Source of the DNA: UBA10649 sp963700745
GTDB lineage: Bacteria > Actinomycetota > Actinomycetes > S36-B12
Length of the DNA stretch: 64,000 nucleotides
Direction of reading: 5' to 3'
Assembly (NCBI GenBank): GCA_963700745.1
Contig: CAVOYT010000009.1
Coordinates: forward strand, 186,001-250,000
A program made the position numbers and the translations under genes. The notes beneath the pieces are model-generated. The model worked only from the letters and a program-made list of their open reading frames with translations, did no database searches and was not told the origin of the DNA. Positions 20,101 through 31,724 of this stretch are shown here, piece after piece (the first letter of the stretch is position 1; each line of letters opens with the position of its first letter).

Positions 20101-21602
20101 ATTGCACAGCTGAATCGGACCTCGCGACGATCTGCTCCAGTTCCGCGCTCACCAGCGCCACGAGCGTCTGGGGGTCGGGCACGAGGTCGGCATCACTCGC
20201 GAAGCCGACCGTCACCGTGTCGGCGTACGTGAAGATCGTCGCCGTCAGCGGCTGGTCCCCCGAGCAGGGCGCGAACCCGATGACCTGCCGGACTGCCGCA
20301 CCGGCAAGGTGGAGGGGCGTCGTCGGCCCGGGCACGTTGGTGAGCACGCCCACGGCCTTGTTCGCGAAGAACTCCGTCAGGATGGTCGCCATCCGAGCAG
20401 GCGACATCGAGATGGTCCGTTGGAGGCCGAAGGTGAGCACCGGCTCATCGGAGTTCTTGATCCGCTCCATGCGCTGGTGGACGGCGTCGATCCGGTCGTC
20501 GGGCGTGGCTCCCGATCAGCGGCAGGTCGAGCATCACGAGGGCGAAGTGGTTGCCGAGGTCCTCGGGCAGCTCGGCGCTGAAGGGCTTCAGGTTCACCGG
20601 CACCATCCAGACCACCTCGTCGACGCTGTCGCCGCGTCCGCCGAGGTAGGCCTTCAGCGCGCCGGCCAGCGCCGCGACCATCACGTCGTTCAGGGTGACC
20701 CCGCGCGCACGAGCGGCCTGCTTGACGGGGGCCAGGGGCAGCGGCGACGACCATGCCACGGCCTTGCGGGCGCCCGGACGGCCGGTCCACACGGTTCGAC
20801 TGCTCCCGATGAAGGCGAGCTTCCCGGCCGACGTCAGGTCGTTCACGGTCCGGTGGTCGTCGAGCCCCCACGTCTGCAGCGCATCCACCAGGCGGTCCGG
20901 GTGACGGATGGTGCCGATCCCGGACACCAGCGCCGATCCCGCGGATCCCGCCTCGGCGATCGGGGCCGTCACCGCCCGACCGAACGCGGCGGCCACCGTG
21001 CGCACCGCGCGACCCCGTCGATGCGAGCGGCCTCGCCCGGCACCGCGAGCAGCGCGCCCACCGACAGCGTCGAGCCGCCGGAGGTTCCCGCGCGCACCAC
21101 CGCCGGGACGTCCGACGCGTTCTCCGGGTCGAGCATGGCGAGCAGCACCTGGGTGAGCCGCACGCCGTCGGCGATCGCATGATGGCTGCGGGTGACGACG
21201 ACCGAGCCGGACGTGCCGTCGTCGAGCTCGACCGGCCGAAGCAGGGCGGCCGTCCACAGCGGACGATCGCGATCCAGCGGGACCGACCGCTGCTCGGCGA
21301 CGTAGTCCTGCACCTGACTCATCCCGGCACCATCAGGCAGGTCGACCTCGATCACGTGCTGTGCGACGTCGAACCCGGGATCGTCCACCCACCGCCAGGA
21401 GGTGCCGCTCCGCTCGGCCCGACGCCGGAACACCGGGTGGCGGGCGGCGAGCCCGGCGAAGGCCTTGCGCAGCACCGGCCAGCGAGACGGCCGCGTCGAG
21501 GACGACGACGACGTCGATCACCATCAGGTTGGTGGGCCGGTCCATGGTCAGCCAGAGGGCGTCCTGGGCGCTCAGCGGCGCCGAGTCCGGATGGGGTCGC
21601 AC
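20099..21602 (-). CDS. Wax ester synthase/diacylglycerol acyltransferase (WS/DGAT)
   Basis: Acyl-CoA-dependent acyltransferase making triacylglycerol or wax esters at the membrane. About 500 aa after joining frames near 21480, 21010 and 20515. GTG 21602 gives VRPHPDSAPLSAQDALWLTM, the usual N-terminus (LSxxDxxFL type). The catalytic motif is SHHAIADGVRLTQVLLAM. Other family blocks: ARGVTLNDVMVAALAGAL, VPVNLKPF, ELPEDLGNHFALV and TNVPGPTTPLHLAGA. Divergent from the HerA-like gene by 29 bases. Confidence 0.9.
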
Positions 21603-21631
21603 GGGCCCAGCGTAGGCGTAGGTTGGCCCCC

Positions 21632-24005
21632 ATGAGCGACCTCCGCGTGGGCGGCATCCTCGACGCCGGGACCCGCGAGCGGACCGCCGACGGCGCACTG
21701 ATCCGCAGCTCGGACCTGACGACGCATGGAGTCATCGTCGGAATGACCGGGTCGGGCAAGACCGGCCTGGGCATCGTCCTCGTCGAGGAGGCCCTGGCGG
21801 CCGGGGTGCCGGCCCTGCTCATCGACCCCAAGGGCGATCTCACGAACCTCTGCCTGACCTTCCCGGCCCTCGCGGCGGCGGACTTCGAGCCGTGGGTGAA
21901 CGAGAGCGAGGCGGTGAAGGCCGGCCAGTCGACCACGGAGTTCGCCGACGCCGAGGCGACCAAGTGGCAGGACGGCCTGGCCGGCTGGGACCTGGGCCGC
22001 GAGCGACATCGCTGCCCTGCGCGATCGGGTCGACGTTCGAGGTGTACACGCCGGGGTCGCAGGCGGGCCGCCCGCTCAATATCGTCGGGACGCTGACGGC
22101 GCCGGGCCCCGACACCCCGACCGAGGATGCCGCCGACGAGATCGAGAGCTACGTCTCCAGCCTGCTCGCCCTGCATCGGCATCGATGCCGACCCGCTCTC
22201 GTCGCGCGAGCACGTCCTGCTGTCGGCGCTCATCCAGCAGGCGTGGGGCCAGGGCCACGACCTGGATCTGGCCACGCCTGCTGGCCCAGGTGCAGCGACC
22301 GCCGCTGCGCAAGCTCGGCGTCCTCGACATCGACCAGTTCTTCCCGCCCGCGGACCGGACCGCCCTCGCGGTCCGCCTGAACAGCCTGCTGGCCTCCCCC
22401 GGCTTCGCCAGCTGGCTGACCGGCGACCCGATCGACATCGACGCGATGCTGCACACCCCGGACGGCCGCCCGCGCTGCGCCATCGTCACCACCGCGCACC
22501 TGTCCGACGAGGAGCGACAGTCGGTCACCGCCCTCGTCCTCGCCAAGCTGGTCACCTGGATGCGCCGGCAGCCCGGCACGTCCGACCTGCGGGCCCTGCT
22601 GTACATGGACGAGGTCGCCGGCTACCTCCCGCCGACCGCCATGCCGCCGAGCAAGAAGCCGATCATGCTGCTGCTCAAGCAGGCCCGCGCCTTCGGGCGT
22701 CGGCGTCGTCCTCTCGACGCAGAATCCCGTCGACGTCGACTACAAGGCGCTGTCCAACGCGGGCACCTGGCTGATCGGCAGACTCCAGACCGAGCAGGAC
22801 AAGGCGCGACTCCTCGACGGACTGACCAGCGCCACCGGGGACGTGGACATCGCCGCCACCAGCGACCTGATCTCGTCGCTCGGGAAGCGGCAGTTCATGC
22901 TCAAGCGGGCCGGCGGCGGCCAGCCGTCGCTGCTCACGACCCGATGGGCGATGAGCTACCTGCGCGGTCCGCTCATGCGCCAGGAGATCAGCCGTCTGGC
23001 GGAGGCCGGGCTCGTCACGTCGGGCCCGACCACGCAGCTCCGAGCCGTCCTCCCGACGCAGCGGCCCCGGCCCCGGAGGTGCCGGCCCTCGCCGACGACG
23101 AGACCACCGGTCGAGCCGACGGTCGCGACCGGCATCACGAGGTCGTTCCTCGCCCCGCCGCGCCCTGGTCCGCGGCGGTCGGGCGCCGGCACCGGCACCC
23201 GGCTGCAGGCGGCGGCCATCGCGCGGGTGCGCCTGCGGTACGACGAGACCAAGGCGGACCTCGTCCACGACGAGGAGTACGAGGCCGTGCTGAGCCCCCT
23301 CACCGCCCAGCCGCGCATGGACGACATCGTCGCGGTCGACTACGACGACCGGGACCTGCTGCCCGAGGCGCCGGCCGGAGCCGTCTACCGCCTGCCGCCG
23401 GCGGAGGTCGGCATCGAAGACGTGGTGGAACGCGCTGAAGTCGTCCCTGGTCGATCACCTGGTGCGAACGCGCACCACCCAGATCCTCGTCAACCCGGAT
23501 CTCAAGCTGTACTCGCGGGTGGGCGAGACGCCCGAGGCGTTCGCCGCGCGCTGCTCGCAGGCGGCCGACGACCGGGCCGACGCCGCCATCGCGGCGCTCG
23601 AGAAGAAGTACGACACCAAGCTCCGGACCCTGCACGGGCGCGCCGACCGCGCAGCCGGCACCGCCGCGCAGGCCGAGGCCCGGCACGAGGCCGAGCACGG
23701 CGCCACGGCGCAGGTGGCGACCATCCTCGGCGGGGTCTTCGGCGGCGCGCGGAGCCGGCGCTCGATCCTGACCGAGGCCAAGCGCACGGCGTCGTCGGCC
23801 GCGCGGGTCGACGCGGCCCGGGACAAGGCGTCCGCGGCGCAGCTCGCGATCCTCGACCTGGAGGCCGAGCTTCGCGAGGAGATCGCCGACCTCGACGCCG
23901 AGTGGCAGTCGCGAGCGGGGAGCATCGAGCCGCATGGACATCGGGCTGGAGCGAACGGACGTGTCGGTCGTCGACCTGCGGCTGGTGTGGATCCCGATCG
24001 ACTAG
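21632..24005 (+). CDS. HerA/DUF853-like ATP-binding protein
   Basis: About 790 aa, read through several indels (near 22005, 22170, 22280, 22700, 23060, 23430, 23930). Walker A is GMTGSGKT (residues 37-44) and the following strand is ALLIDPKGDLTNLCLTFPAL, characteristic of HerA/VirB4-type hexameric translocases. YMDEVAGYLPPTAMPPSKKP is the Walker B region, and LSTQNPVDVDYKALSNAGTW-type sequence (near 22720) the sensor. The C-terminal third is Ala/Arg/Glu-rich and likely coiled coil. It ends VSVVDLRLVWIPID. Role unknown; DNA or protein translocation is inferred from family. Confidence 0.8.
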
Positions 24006-24026
24006 GCGAACGGGTCGAGCGCGCGC

Positions 24027-24761
24027 TCAGGCCAGGTGCCCGGGCAGGAGCACCAGCGCCCGCACCAGGGCCACGACGCACACGACCAGGATCGCCCACC
24101 GGGCGATCCGCTGGGTGCTCTCGACGCGAGAACCGCCGCCGCGCCAGCTCGCCGGCCGTGGAGCCGGCCACCAGCGCCAGGATCCAGACGAGGCCGGCGA
24201 CGAGGGACGGCACGTACACCCCGAGCAGCGGGCAGGCTGACCAGGCTCAGGACGGCGAAGACGACCTGCAGGGTCCGGAAGTAGGAGCGGACGTCGAGCC
24301 CGCGCGTGACGAGGTAGGCGGCGATCGGCGGTCCCCCGACGCCCGCGACGGTGTTCACCGTGCCGCCCCAGACGGCCGAGACGAGGCCGGCGACGGCCCC
24401 CGTGAAGCGTCCCGGCGAGCAGCAGCCAGGCCATCGATCCGAGGGCCGATGCGGCCACGATGACGTCGAACAGGGCCGGCGAGCTCACCTGCAGCACCAG
24501 CCAGCCGAGTCCGACGCCGATGGCCAGGCCGGGCAGCATGGTGCGCACCTCACGCCAGGCCATCCGACCGTCCGTCCGAACGATCAGCCAGAGGTTCTGG
24601 ATGATCGACAGGGCGTTGACGAGGCCGATGCCCGCGGTGCCGGGAACGATCTGCGACACGACGGGGGCGGACACCAGGGCGAAGCCCAGGCCGCTCAGGC
24701 CCTGCACGAGGCCCCCCGCGGCGACCGCCAACGCGACGAACGCCACGGTTCCGGTATCCAC
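24027..24761 (-). CDS. TauE/SafE family membrane exporter
   Basis: Sulfite/organosulfonate exporter-type integral membrane protein, about 244 aa. ATG 24761 begins MDTGTVAFVALAVAAGGLVQ, then GLSGLGFALVSAPVVSQIVPG, the repeated glycine-rich family motif; the second repeat GVGGPPIAAYLVTRGLDVRS lies across a frameshift near 24400. About eight helices. Another frame change near 24240 leads to the end VVALVRALVLLPGHLA. Convergent with the HerA-like gene. Confidence 0.8.
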   Translation of the reverse strand: MDTGTVAFVALAVAAGGLVQGLSGLGFALVSAPVVSQIVPGTAGIGLVNALSIIQNLWLIVRTDGRMAWREVRTMLPGLAIGVGLGWLVLQVSSPALFDVIVAASALGSMAWLLLAGTLHGGRRRPRLGRLGRHGEHRRGRRGTADRRLPRHARARRPLLLPDPAGRLRRPEPGQPARCSGCTCRPSSPASSGSWRWWPAPRPASWRGGGSRVESTQRIARWAILVVCVVALVRALVLLPGHLA

Positions 24762-24789
24762 GAACCCCTTCCGCCGATACGTTCTCGTT

Positions 24790-26131
24790 GTGCCTGACGA
24801 GAGTCTCGGTCGCCGAACCTACATCGGCTACGCCATGGGCTCGGTCGGCACGGCTGGGTTCGCGACGGTGCCCGGTCTGCTGCTGGCCTACTACCTGACC
24901 AACAGCCTGGGGGTGGCCGCCGCCGTGGCGGCCGTCGTGGTCCTGATCCCGAAGCTGTGGGACGTGGTCTTCCTGCCCATCGTCGGCACGATGAGCGACC
25001 GCTCCGCCCAGCGTCGGCGGTCCCGACGCCCGTTCCTGCTGGTCGGCGGGCTCGCGCTGCCGATCGTCTTCGTCCTGATGTTCTCGGCCCCGTCCGGCCT
25101 CGGCACGGCCTTCGCCGCCGCCTGGGTGCTGGTGTTCTTCCTGCTCGCGGCATCCGCCTTCGCCGTCTTCCAGGTGCCCTACATCGCCATGCCGGCGGAG
25201 ATCACCGGGTCCGTCGAGGAGCGCACCACGATGATGTCGTGGCGGGTGGCCTTCCTCGCGTTCGGCATCCTGATCTTCGGCGTCGGCGCACCCGCCCTGC
25301 GCGACGCAGCCCAGGGCGGGGCCAGCGGCTACTTCGTGATGGCAGTGGGCGTGGCCGCGCTGATCGCCCTCGGCATGCTCGTCTGCTGGTGGATGCTGCG
25401 CCGCACGCGGGAGGTCCCCCTCGACGAGACCGAGGCGCCCTCCCACTCCCTGCGGCAGCAGTTCGCGGTGGCCTGGCAGACCCGATCCTTCCGGCTGCTG
25501 CTCAGTGCCTTCGTGATCCAGGCCCTGGCCACCGGCGCCATGCTGGCTGCAGCGCAGTACTTCGCCACGTACGTCATGGGCGAGGAGGGCCTCAGCGACG
25601 TCCTGTTCGCCGCCCTCATCGTCCCGGCCCTGATCGTCATGCCGCTGTGGGCGTGGGTCGGCCACCGGCACGGCAAGCGGTTCGGGTACACCGCGTCGTC
25701 TCTCGTCTTCATGGTCGGCGCGCTCGCACTCCTGACCGCCAACCTCGTGCCGTCCGCACTCGTGCTGGCCATGGTGGCCCTGTGCGGCATCGGCTACGCG
25801 GGCATGCAGATGTACCCGCTCGCCATGCTGCCGGACGCGATCGCCACCGACGCTGCAGCCACCGGCCAGCAGCGCGCGGGATCCTTCACCGGCGTCTGGA
25901 CCGCCGGCGAGACGATCGGGTTCGCCGTCGGCCCTGCCCTCGTCCTGCTCATGCTCGCCGCGAGCGGCTTCGTCTCGTCGTCCGACGGCATCGTCGCCCA
26001 GCCGCAGTCGGCGCAGACCGGCGTCCTGCTCACCTTCTCCGTCCTGCCCGCCGCACTGGTGGCGGCCAGTCTCCCCCTCATCCGCCGTTCCGTCTCGAGC
26101 CGACCGGTCACTCGCTGGAGGATTCGCATGA
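24790..26131 (+). CDS. MFS/GPH-type sugar or solute:cation symporter
   Basis: About 445 aa with twelve predicted helices. GTG 24790 gives VPDESLGRRTYIGYAMGSVG. The loop WDVVFLPIVGTMSDRSAQRR between helices 2 and 3 is the GPH/MFS signature, and the second half has WVGHRHGKRFGYTASSLVF. Most of the gene is in one frame. Near 26095 the frame must change to reach the TGA at 26129, which overlaps the ATG of the next gene (ATGA), suggesting coupled translation with the PLP decarboxylase. The substrate cannot be read from the sequence. Confidence 0.8.
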
Positions 26132-27612
26132 GCATCCCGCCTGACGGACGCGACGCCGTCGGCCGTCCTCGCCGACCTGGAGTCCCTGCGCGGCGAGGAC
26201 GCGCCCGTGCACGGCGGCCGCGTGCTCGCCTACGTCTACGACGCCGGCGTGGACGGGCTGTCCGAGGCCGGCCTGGCGGCCCTGTCGTCCTTCGGCGAGG
26301 TGAACGCCCTCGACCCCACGGTGTTCCCCAGCGTGGCGCGCCTGGAGAACGACCTCGTCGGCTGGGGACTCGACCTGCTCGGCGGCGGCGAGGGCGCCTG
26401 CGGCGTGGTGACCAGCGGGGGCACCGAGTCGTGCATCCTCGCTGTGCTCGCCGCCCGCGAGGACTGGCGGCAGCCGCGGAGGTCAGGGCCGCCCGGTCGT
26501 GATCATGCCGGTGACCGCCCACTCCGCCTTCGCCAAGGCCTGCCATCTGCTCGACATGGACCTGCGGGTGCTGCCGGTCGATCCCGTCAGCATGCGGGTG
26601 CAGCCCGAGGCGGTCGAGGCCGCCCTCGACGAGGCCGGACCGGCGGCCGCACTGGTCGTCGTCTCGTCGCCGTCGTACGCGCATGGTGTGGTCGATCCCG
26701 TGCGCGAGGTGGCGGCCCTCGCCGCTGGCGCGTGGCGTGGCGTGCCACTCCGACGCCTGCATCGGCGGCCTCGTGCTGCCGTACCTGCGCCGCGCCGGGC
26801 GGTCGATTCCCGACTTCGACCTGTCGGTCCCGGGTGTGCGATCGCTGTCGGTGGACCTGCACAAGTACGGCTACGCGACGAAGGGGACGTCCCTCCTGCT
26901 GTTCTCCGACACCGACTACCGGCGCGGCGCCTTCTTCACCTACTCGACCTGGCCCGGCTACCCGGTCGTCAACACCACGCTGCAGAGCACCAAGTCGGCT
27001 GGCCCGATGGCCGCTGCGTGGACGGTGTCGCAGGTCCTGGGCGATGCCGGCTACGCCCGGGCCGCCGACCGGGCCATCCGGGCCACCGACCGGATCGTCG
27101 AGGCGGTGGAGGCCATCCCGGGGCTGCGCGTCGTCGCTGCCCCGCACGGCACCCTGGTGGCGGTGGCGGCGGATGGCGACGAAGAGGCGGGTGGCGTCGA
27201 CCCGTTCACCCTCGCCGACCGGATGCGCCACCGTGGATGGTTCATCCAGCCGCAGCCGGGCATCGAGGGTCTGCCGCGCAACGTGCACCTGACCGTCCAG
27301 CCGACCTCCGCCGACACCGTCGACCAGTTCGTCATCGACCTGGCGGCCGCCGCTGACGAGTGCCGGACGATGCCGTGGGCCACTGCCGATCCCGAGCTGG
27401 CCGCCGCCGCGGCCAGTCTGGACCCGGAGACGCTCGACGAGGCCACCGTGGCCGGACTCCTGGCGTTCGCCGGGCTCGGCGTCGACGGCGCACCGGGGCT
27501 CCCCGACGACTCGGCGGGCATCCAGGCGCTGCTGGAGTCGCTGCCGGCACCGCTGCGGGATCGTCTGCTGGCGGGGTTCTTCTCGCTGATCTTCAGCGGC
27601 CGCCGAGCCTAG
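26128..27612 (+). CDS. Sphingosine-1-phosphate lyase-like PLP enzyme, copy 1
   Basis: Fold type I PLP enzyme of the group II decarboxylase/DPL1 clan, about 494 aa. ATG 26128 follows GGAGG; the frame changes within ten codons to LTDATPSAVLADLESLRGE and again near 26490 and 26740. PLP features: VTSGGTESCILAVLAAR, VACHSDACIGGLVLPYLR (Asp that holds the pyridine nitrogen) and SVDLHKYGYATKGTS with the Schiff-base lysine. A second homologue lies at 31725-33140. It likely cleaves or decarboxylates an amino-substituted phosphate substrate; exact substrate unknown. Overlap with the upstream symporter suggests uptake-linked catabolism. Confidence 0.85.
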
Positions 27613-27932
27613 GTCCCCGGGGCCCGGTAGCCGACCGACACCTTCATCGCCGCATCGACCTCCTGCGTGGTCATCAACGGAACGGTCTCGTAGGCGCTGA
27701 TCGCGTCGGATGCGCTGACGGTGGCCGCGACCGCCATCGCGGTCTTGTTGTCGGGCATGTCCACGATGAGGACGACGTCGTCCCCGCCGAAGGCGAAGTA
27801 GAACGACTCCAACGACCCGCCGACGGACTCGAGCAGTCCGGCGATGAAGGCGGCGCGAGCGGCCGCCCCCTCCTTCCTGATCCCGCGAAGACCCTCCGCC
27901 GAGTAGGACACCTTGAGCAAGTACTTGGCCAT
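27609..27932 (-). CDS. GYD domain protein
   Basis: 107 aa, intact. Begins MAKYLLKVSYSAEGLRGIRK, followed by the alpha/beta ferredoxin-like fold with SFYFAFGGDDVVLIVDMPDN, typical of GYD-domain proteins. Function of the family is not established. Its stop codon is in the same CTAG as the stop of the convergent PLP enzyme. Confidence 0.85.
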   Translation of the reverse strand: MAKYLLKVSYSAEGLRGIRKEGAAARAAFIAGLLESVGGSLESFYFAFGGDDVVLIVDMPDNKTAMAVAATVSASDAISAYETVPLMTTQEVDAAMKVSVGYRAPGT

Positions 27933-28037
27933 GACGTTCCCCTCTCTGGGGTGTTGGGTCCATGACAGCCCCGTCGACCCCACTGCGTCAAGAGCGATGT
28001 CGGTGCGGGCGGGTACCTTGTCGGCGGGAGGACATCG

Positions 28038-30148
28038 TTGAGCGAGGAACCTGGCCGGCCGCGACACCTCGCGACGTCCGCACAGCTTGAGACCGCCGCC
28101 GTCGGCGGTTCTCTCCGGCATCGCCGGGCCGCAGGCCCTCCCCCGGGCCGACCAGTTGGCTGCAGCGTCCGCCCTCGCCTGCGACGGTCGCCGCGCCCTC
28201 GTCGTGCAGGCCACCGGCTGGGGCAAGTCAGCGGTGTACTGGATGGCGGCGCGGGCGCTGCGCGATGCGGGCGCGGGACCGACCTTGGTCGTGTCGCCCC
28301 TGCTCGCACTCATGCGCAACCAGGTCGATGCCGCGGCCCTCGCGGGCCTGTCTGCCGCCACCTTGAACTCGTCCAACTTCACCGAGTGGGGCACCATCCA
28401 GGCCGACCTCGCGGCACGGTCGGATCGACGTGCTCCTCACCAGCCCCGAGCGACTGGCCAATCCCCGGTTCGCGGAGGAGGTCCTGCCCGTGGCTGGTGC
28501 CGCGGCTGGGCCTGCTCGTCATCGACGAGGCGCACTGCATCTCCAGCTGGGGGCACGACTTCCGACCCGACTACCGGCGCATCGCCGGCACTGCTGACCG
28601 CCCGCCCCGAGCTCCCCGTCCTGGCCACGACCGCCACCGCCAACGCACGCGTCACGCAGGACGTCGCCGAACAGCTGGGCGACGACACGCTGGTGCTGCG
28701 CGGAACGCTGGCGCGCGAGTCCCTGCACCTGTCCGTGCTGCCCCGACTCGGCCTGGTGGAGGCGTACGCCTGGGTCGACCAGTTCCTGGACGCCCTGCCT
28801 GGCTCGGGCATCGTCTACGCCTCGACCGTCCGCACCGCCACGGACCTGGCCGCCCACCTGCGCGAGCGGGGGCACGACGTGCGCGCCTACCACGGCCAGC
28901 TCGACACCGACCAGCGCGAGCGGATCGAGGCCGAACTCAAGGCCAACGACCTCAAGGCGGTGATCGCCACCTCGGCGCTGGGCATGGGCTACGACAAGCC
29001 GGACCTCGGCTTCGTCGTCCACGTCGGGTCGCCCGGCTCGCCCGTCGACTACTACCAGCAGGTCGGCCGCGCCGGCCGCGCCCTCGACACCGCGCAGGTC
29101 GTGCTCATCCCGACCCCCGCGGACGAGGGCATCTGGCGCTACTTCGCCACGGCCTCCATCCCGCGCGAGGAGGACGCCGCCGCCGTCCTCGCTGCCCTCG
29201 AGGAGGCGAGCGAGGCGATCAGCGTTCCGCGGCTGGCCGCGATGACCGGCGTCCGGGACAACCGACTCGAACTGCTGGTCAAGGTGCTCGCGGTCGAGGG
29301 TGCCCTCCGCCGAACCCAGGAGGGCTGGCTGGCGACCGGCGAGCCGTGGACATACGACCGCCCACGCTACGACGCCCTGCTGGCCGCCCGGGAGCACGAG
29401 GCCGACCTCATGAGGGCCTACGCCCGCTCGTCCCGGTGCCTGGACAGCGTCCTGCGCGAGGCCCTCGACGACCCGTCCTTGGACGCCTGCGGACGCTGCT
29501 CCGCCTGCACCGCCTCGCTGCCACCCGGCCTGTCCGGTCAGCCCGGGACGGAGTTCGTCGACGCCGCGTTGGCGTTCGTGCGTGGCCTCGACGTCGAGCT
29601 GAAGCCACGGGCGATGTGGGCACCGGGCCTGCCGTGGACCGGTCGGATCGCCCCGAGCCTGGCCATCTCGCCCGGTCGCGCCCTGGCCTTCGCCGACGAT
29701 CCGGCGTGGCCGCAGGCGCCAGCACTGGTCGCAGTCCCCGATGCGCCCGTTCCCGACTGGGTGATCGAGGCCGTCATCGCCGTGCTGACCAGGTGGCGAA
29801 GCGACTGGGCCGACGCGTCCGACCGTCGTCGTCCCGATGCCGAGCACCCGGCACCCGCAACGCGTGAGAAGCCTGGCCGATGCGGTCGCGGAGGTCGGGC
29901 GACTGCCCGTCATCGACGCCCTGCGGGTGACCGGTCCGGCAAGCACCGACGATCTCGCGGCGAAGGCCCGTGCCGGGTTCCAGGCCGCCCGGCTCTCCCC
30001 GCTGCCGGACGTCGACCTCACCGACGAGGCCGTCCTCCTGGTGGACGACCGCTGGCAGACCGGCTGGACCGCCACCATCGCGGGGGCGCTGCTGCGCGAG
30101 GCGGGCGCCGACGTCGTGCTGCCGCTCGTCATCCACCAGCAGCCCTAG
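28038..30148 (+). CDS. recQ: RecQ-family DNA helicase with C-terminal phosphoribosyltransferase-like domain
   Basis: ATP-dependent 3'-5' helicase, about 700 aa after joining frames near 28070, 28425-28600 and 29850. TTG 28038 is preceded by GGGAGGA. Motifs: Q-loop region ALPRADQLAA, Walker A VVQATGWGKSAVYW, DEAH box LGLLVIDEAHCISSWGHDF, motif V/VI ATSALGMGYDKPDL and QQVGRAGRALD, and a cysteine cluster CLDSVLREAL...CGRCSACTA (zinc site). The tail contains TDEAVLLVDDRWQTGWT, a phosphoribosyltransferase PRPP loop, an unusual partner for RecQ outside actinobacteria. Followed 15 bases later by the convergent kinase. Confidence 0.85.
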
Positions 30149-30163
30149 GACGCCGGCCTCGAG

Positions 30164-31720
30164 CTAGGTCGAGACCCCGCGGTTGAGCCGATGGTGGGTC
30201 TTGCGCAGCGCGGGGTACAGGCGGCGGTACTCCTGGTAGAGCTCGGCATAGACGTCGGCGTCCGGCCCGCCGGGGTCGAAGGTGTCCGTGACGACTGCCC
30301 TCTCCCCCGCCTGCTCGAGCGTCAGCTCGCCCAGGCAGATGCGCGCCCACAGGGCCGCGCCCCTCAGCTGCGCGTCACGCGGATCCGCGGGCCGCTCGAC
30401 CGGTCGGTCCAGGGCGTAGGCGTGCAGCTGGCACCACAGGTCCGACTGCGCGCCCCCGCCGATGATCCGGACACTGGGAACCGTCCGCCGCACGAACTTC
30501 TCGTAGGCGTCGAACAGCCAGCGGGCGTTGAAGGCGACCCCCTCGAGGACCGACCGGATCATCGCCGCCTGATCCGTGCGCAGCGAGAGGTTCACGAAGG
30601 ACGCCCGGATGCGCTTGTCCTCGACCGGGCTGCGCTCGCCGTTGAGCCAGGGCGTGAACAGCACGCCCTCGCACCCCGCGGGCGCGGTCGACGCCCGCTC
30701 GACCAGCTCGTCGTATGTCAGGTCCGGGAGGACCCGCTCCTTCAGCCACCTCAGCGCCGCGCCACCGGTCTCGTGGTTGTTCGCCGACGATGGGATGGGC
30801 GTTGTCGAGCCCGGGCACGGTGGCGATCGAGTGCAGCACGTCCGTTCGCTTGAACGGCACGCGCGCGCCGATCCACGCGGTGGTCGAGATGCTCACGTGC
30901 GTGGCGAACGGTGCGACCGCGCCGCTGCCGATCACCGCGGCGTGCAGGTCCGGGATGCCCGTCACGACCGGGACTCCGGTCGGCAGGTCGAGGTCGGCGG
31001 CCACCTCGGGGAGCATCGGTCCCCAGGACCGTCCCGGTGGGCACCAGCGGTGGCAGCCGGCCGGGATCGCGTCGGGCCCGCCGCACCATCCCGGGGTCGT
31101 ACGCCGGCTCGCGGCCGAGCCGGTTGTCGGTGATCCAGCTGAGGATCATCGACGCCGGCGTCGCCGCGGGGCGACCGGTGAATCTCATTCCCAGGTAGTC
31201 GACGGGTTCGAGCAGGTAGCGCGGCCCGCTCGTAGACGTCCGCGTACTCATGCTGGAGCAGCAGCGAGTGCCCGGTCGGGTCCGCGCCACTGGGGGTGGG
31301 CGCTCCGCCGGTCCGGCGCACCCACGGAAGGACCTTGTGCGGGGCGAACCCCTGGTAGCTGAGCGGGCCGCCGATCACGTCGCGCAGGTACCTGCCCGCA
31401 CGGGTGTCGGCCCACAGCAGGGCCGGACCCACCGGTCGACCCGAGGTGTCGACGGGCACCGTCGTGCCCCACTGCCCGGTGATGGCGACGGCATGCAGCC
31501 CGTCCCGCGCGACGCCACTGACGTCGACCACTTCGCGGGCCGCGCTGACGAGCTGGGTCCACCACTCGTCCGCGTCCTGGGTGGCCGCCCCGTCGAGACC
31601 GATGTGGACGGCGACCTCGCGGAAGGACACGGCCGCGATCGCGTCGTCCATGCCGATCACCGCGACCTTGGGCCCTCCGTTGCCGAGGTCGATCGCGAGG
31701 ATCCAGCGATCCGCGCTCAT
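30164..31720 (-). CDS. FGGY-family carbohydrate kinase
   Basis: Sugar kinase related to xylulokinase, about 518 aa with frameshifts near 31240, 31020 and 30770. ATG 31720 gives MSADRWILAIDLGNGGPKVA, the first phosphate-binding loop. LHAVAITGQWGTTVPVD and PALLWADTRAGRYLRDVIGG are substrate-domain motifs; VRIIGGGAQSDLWCQLHAYA is the adenosine-binding GG-x-(A/S)-S signature of the family. It begins four bases after the stop of the PLP enzyme, so the two form an operon and may act on linked intermediates. Confidence 0.85.
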
Positions 31721-31724
31721 GCGC

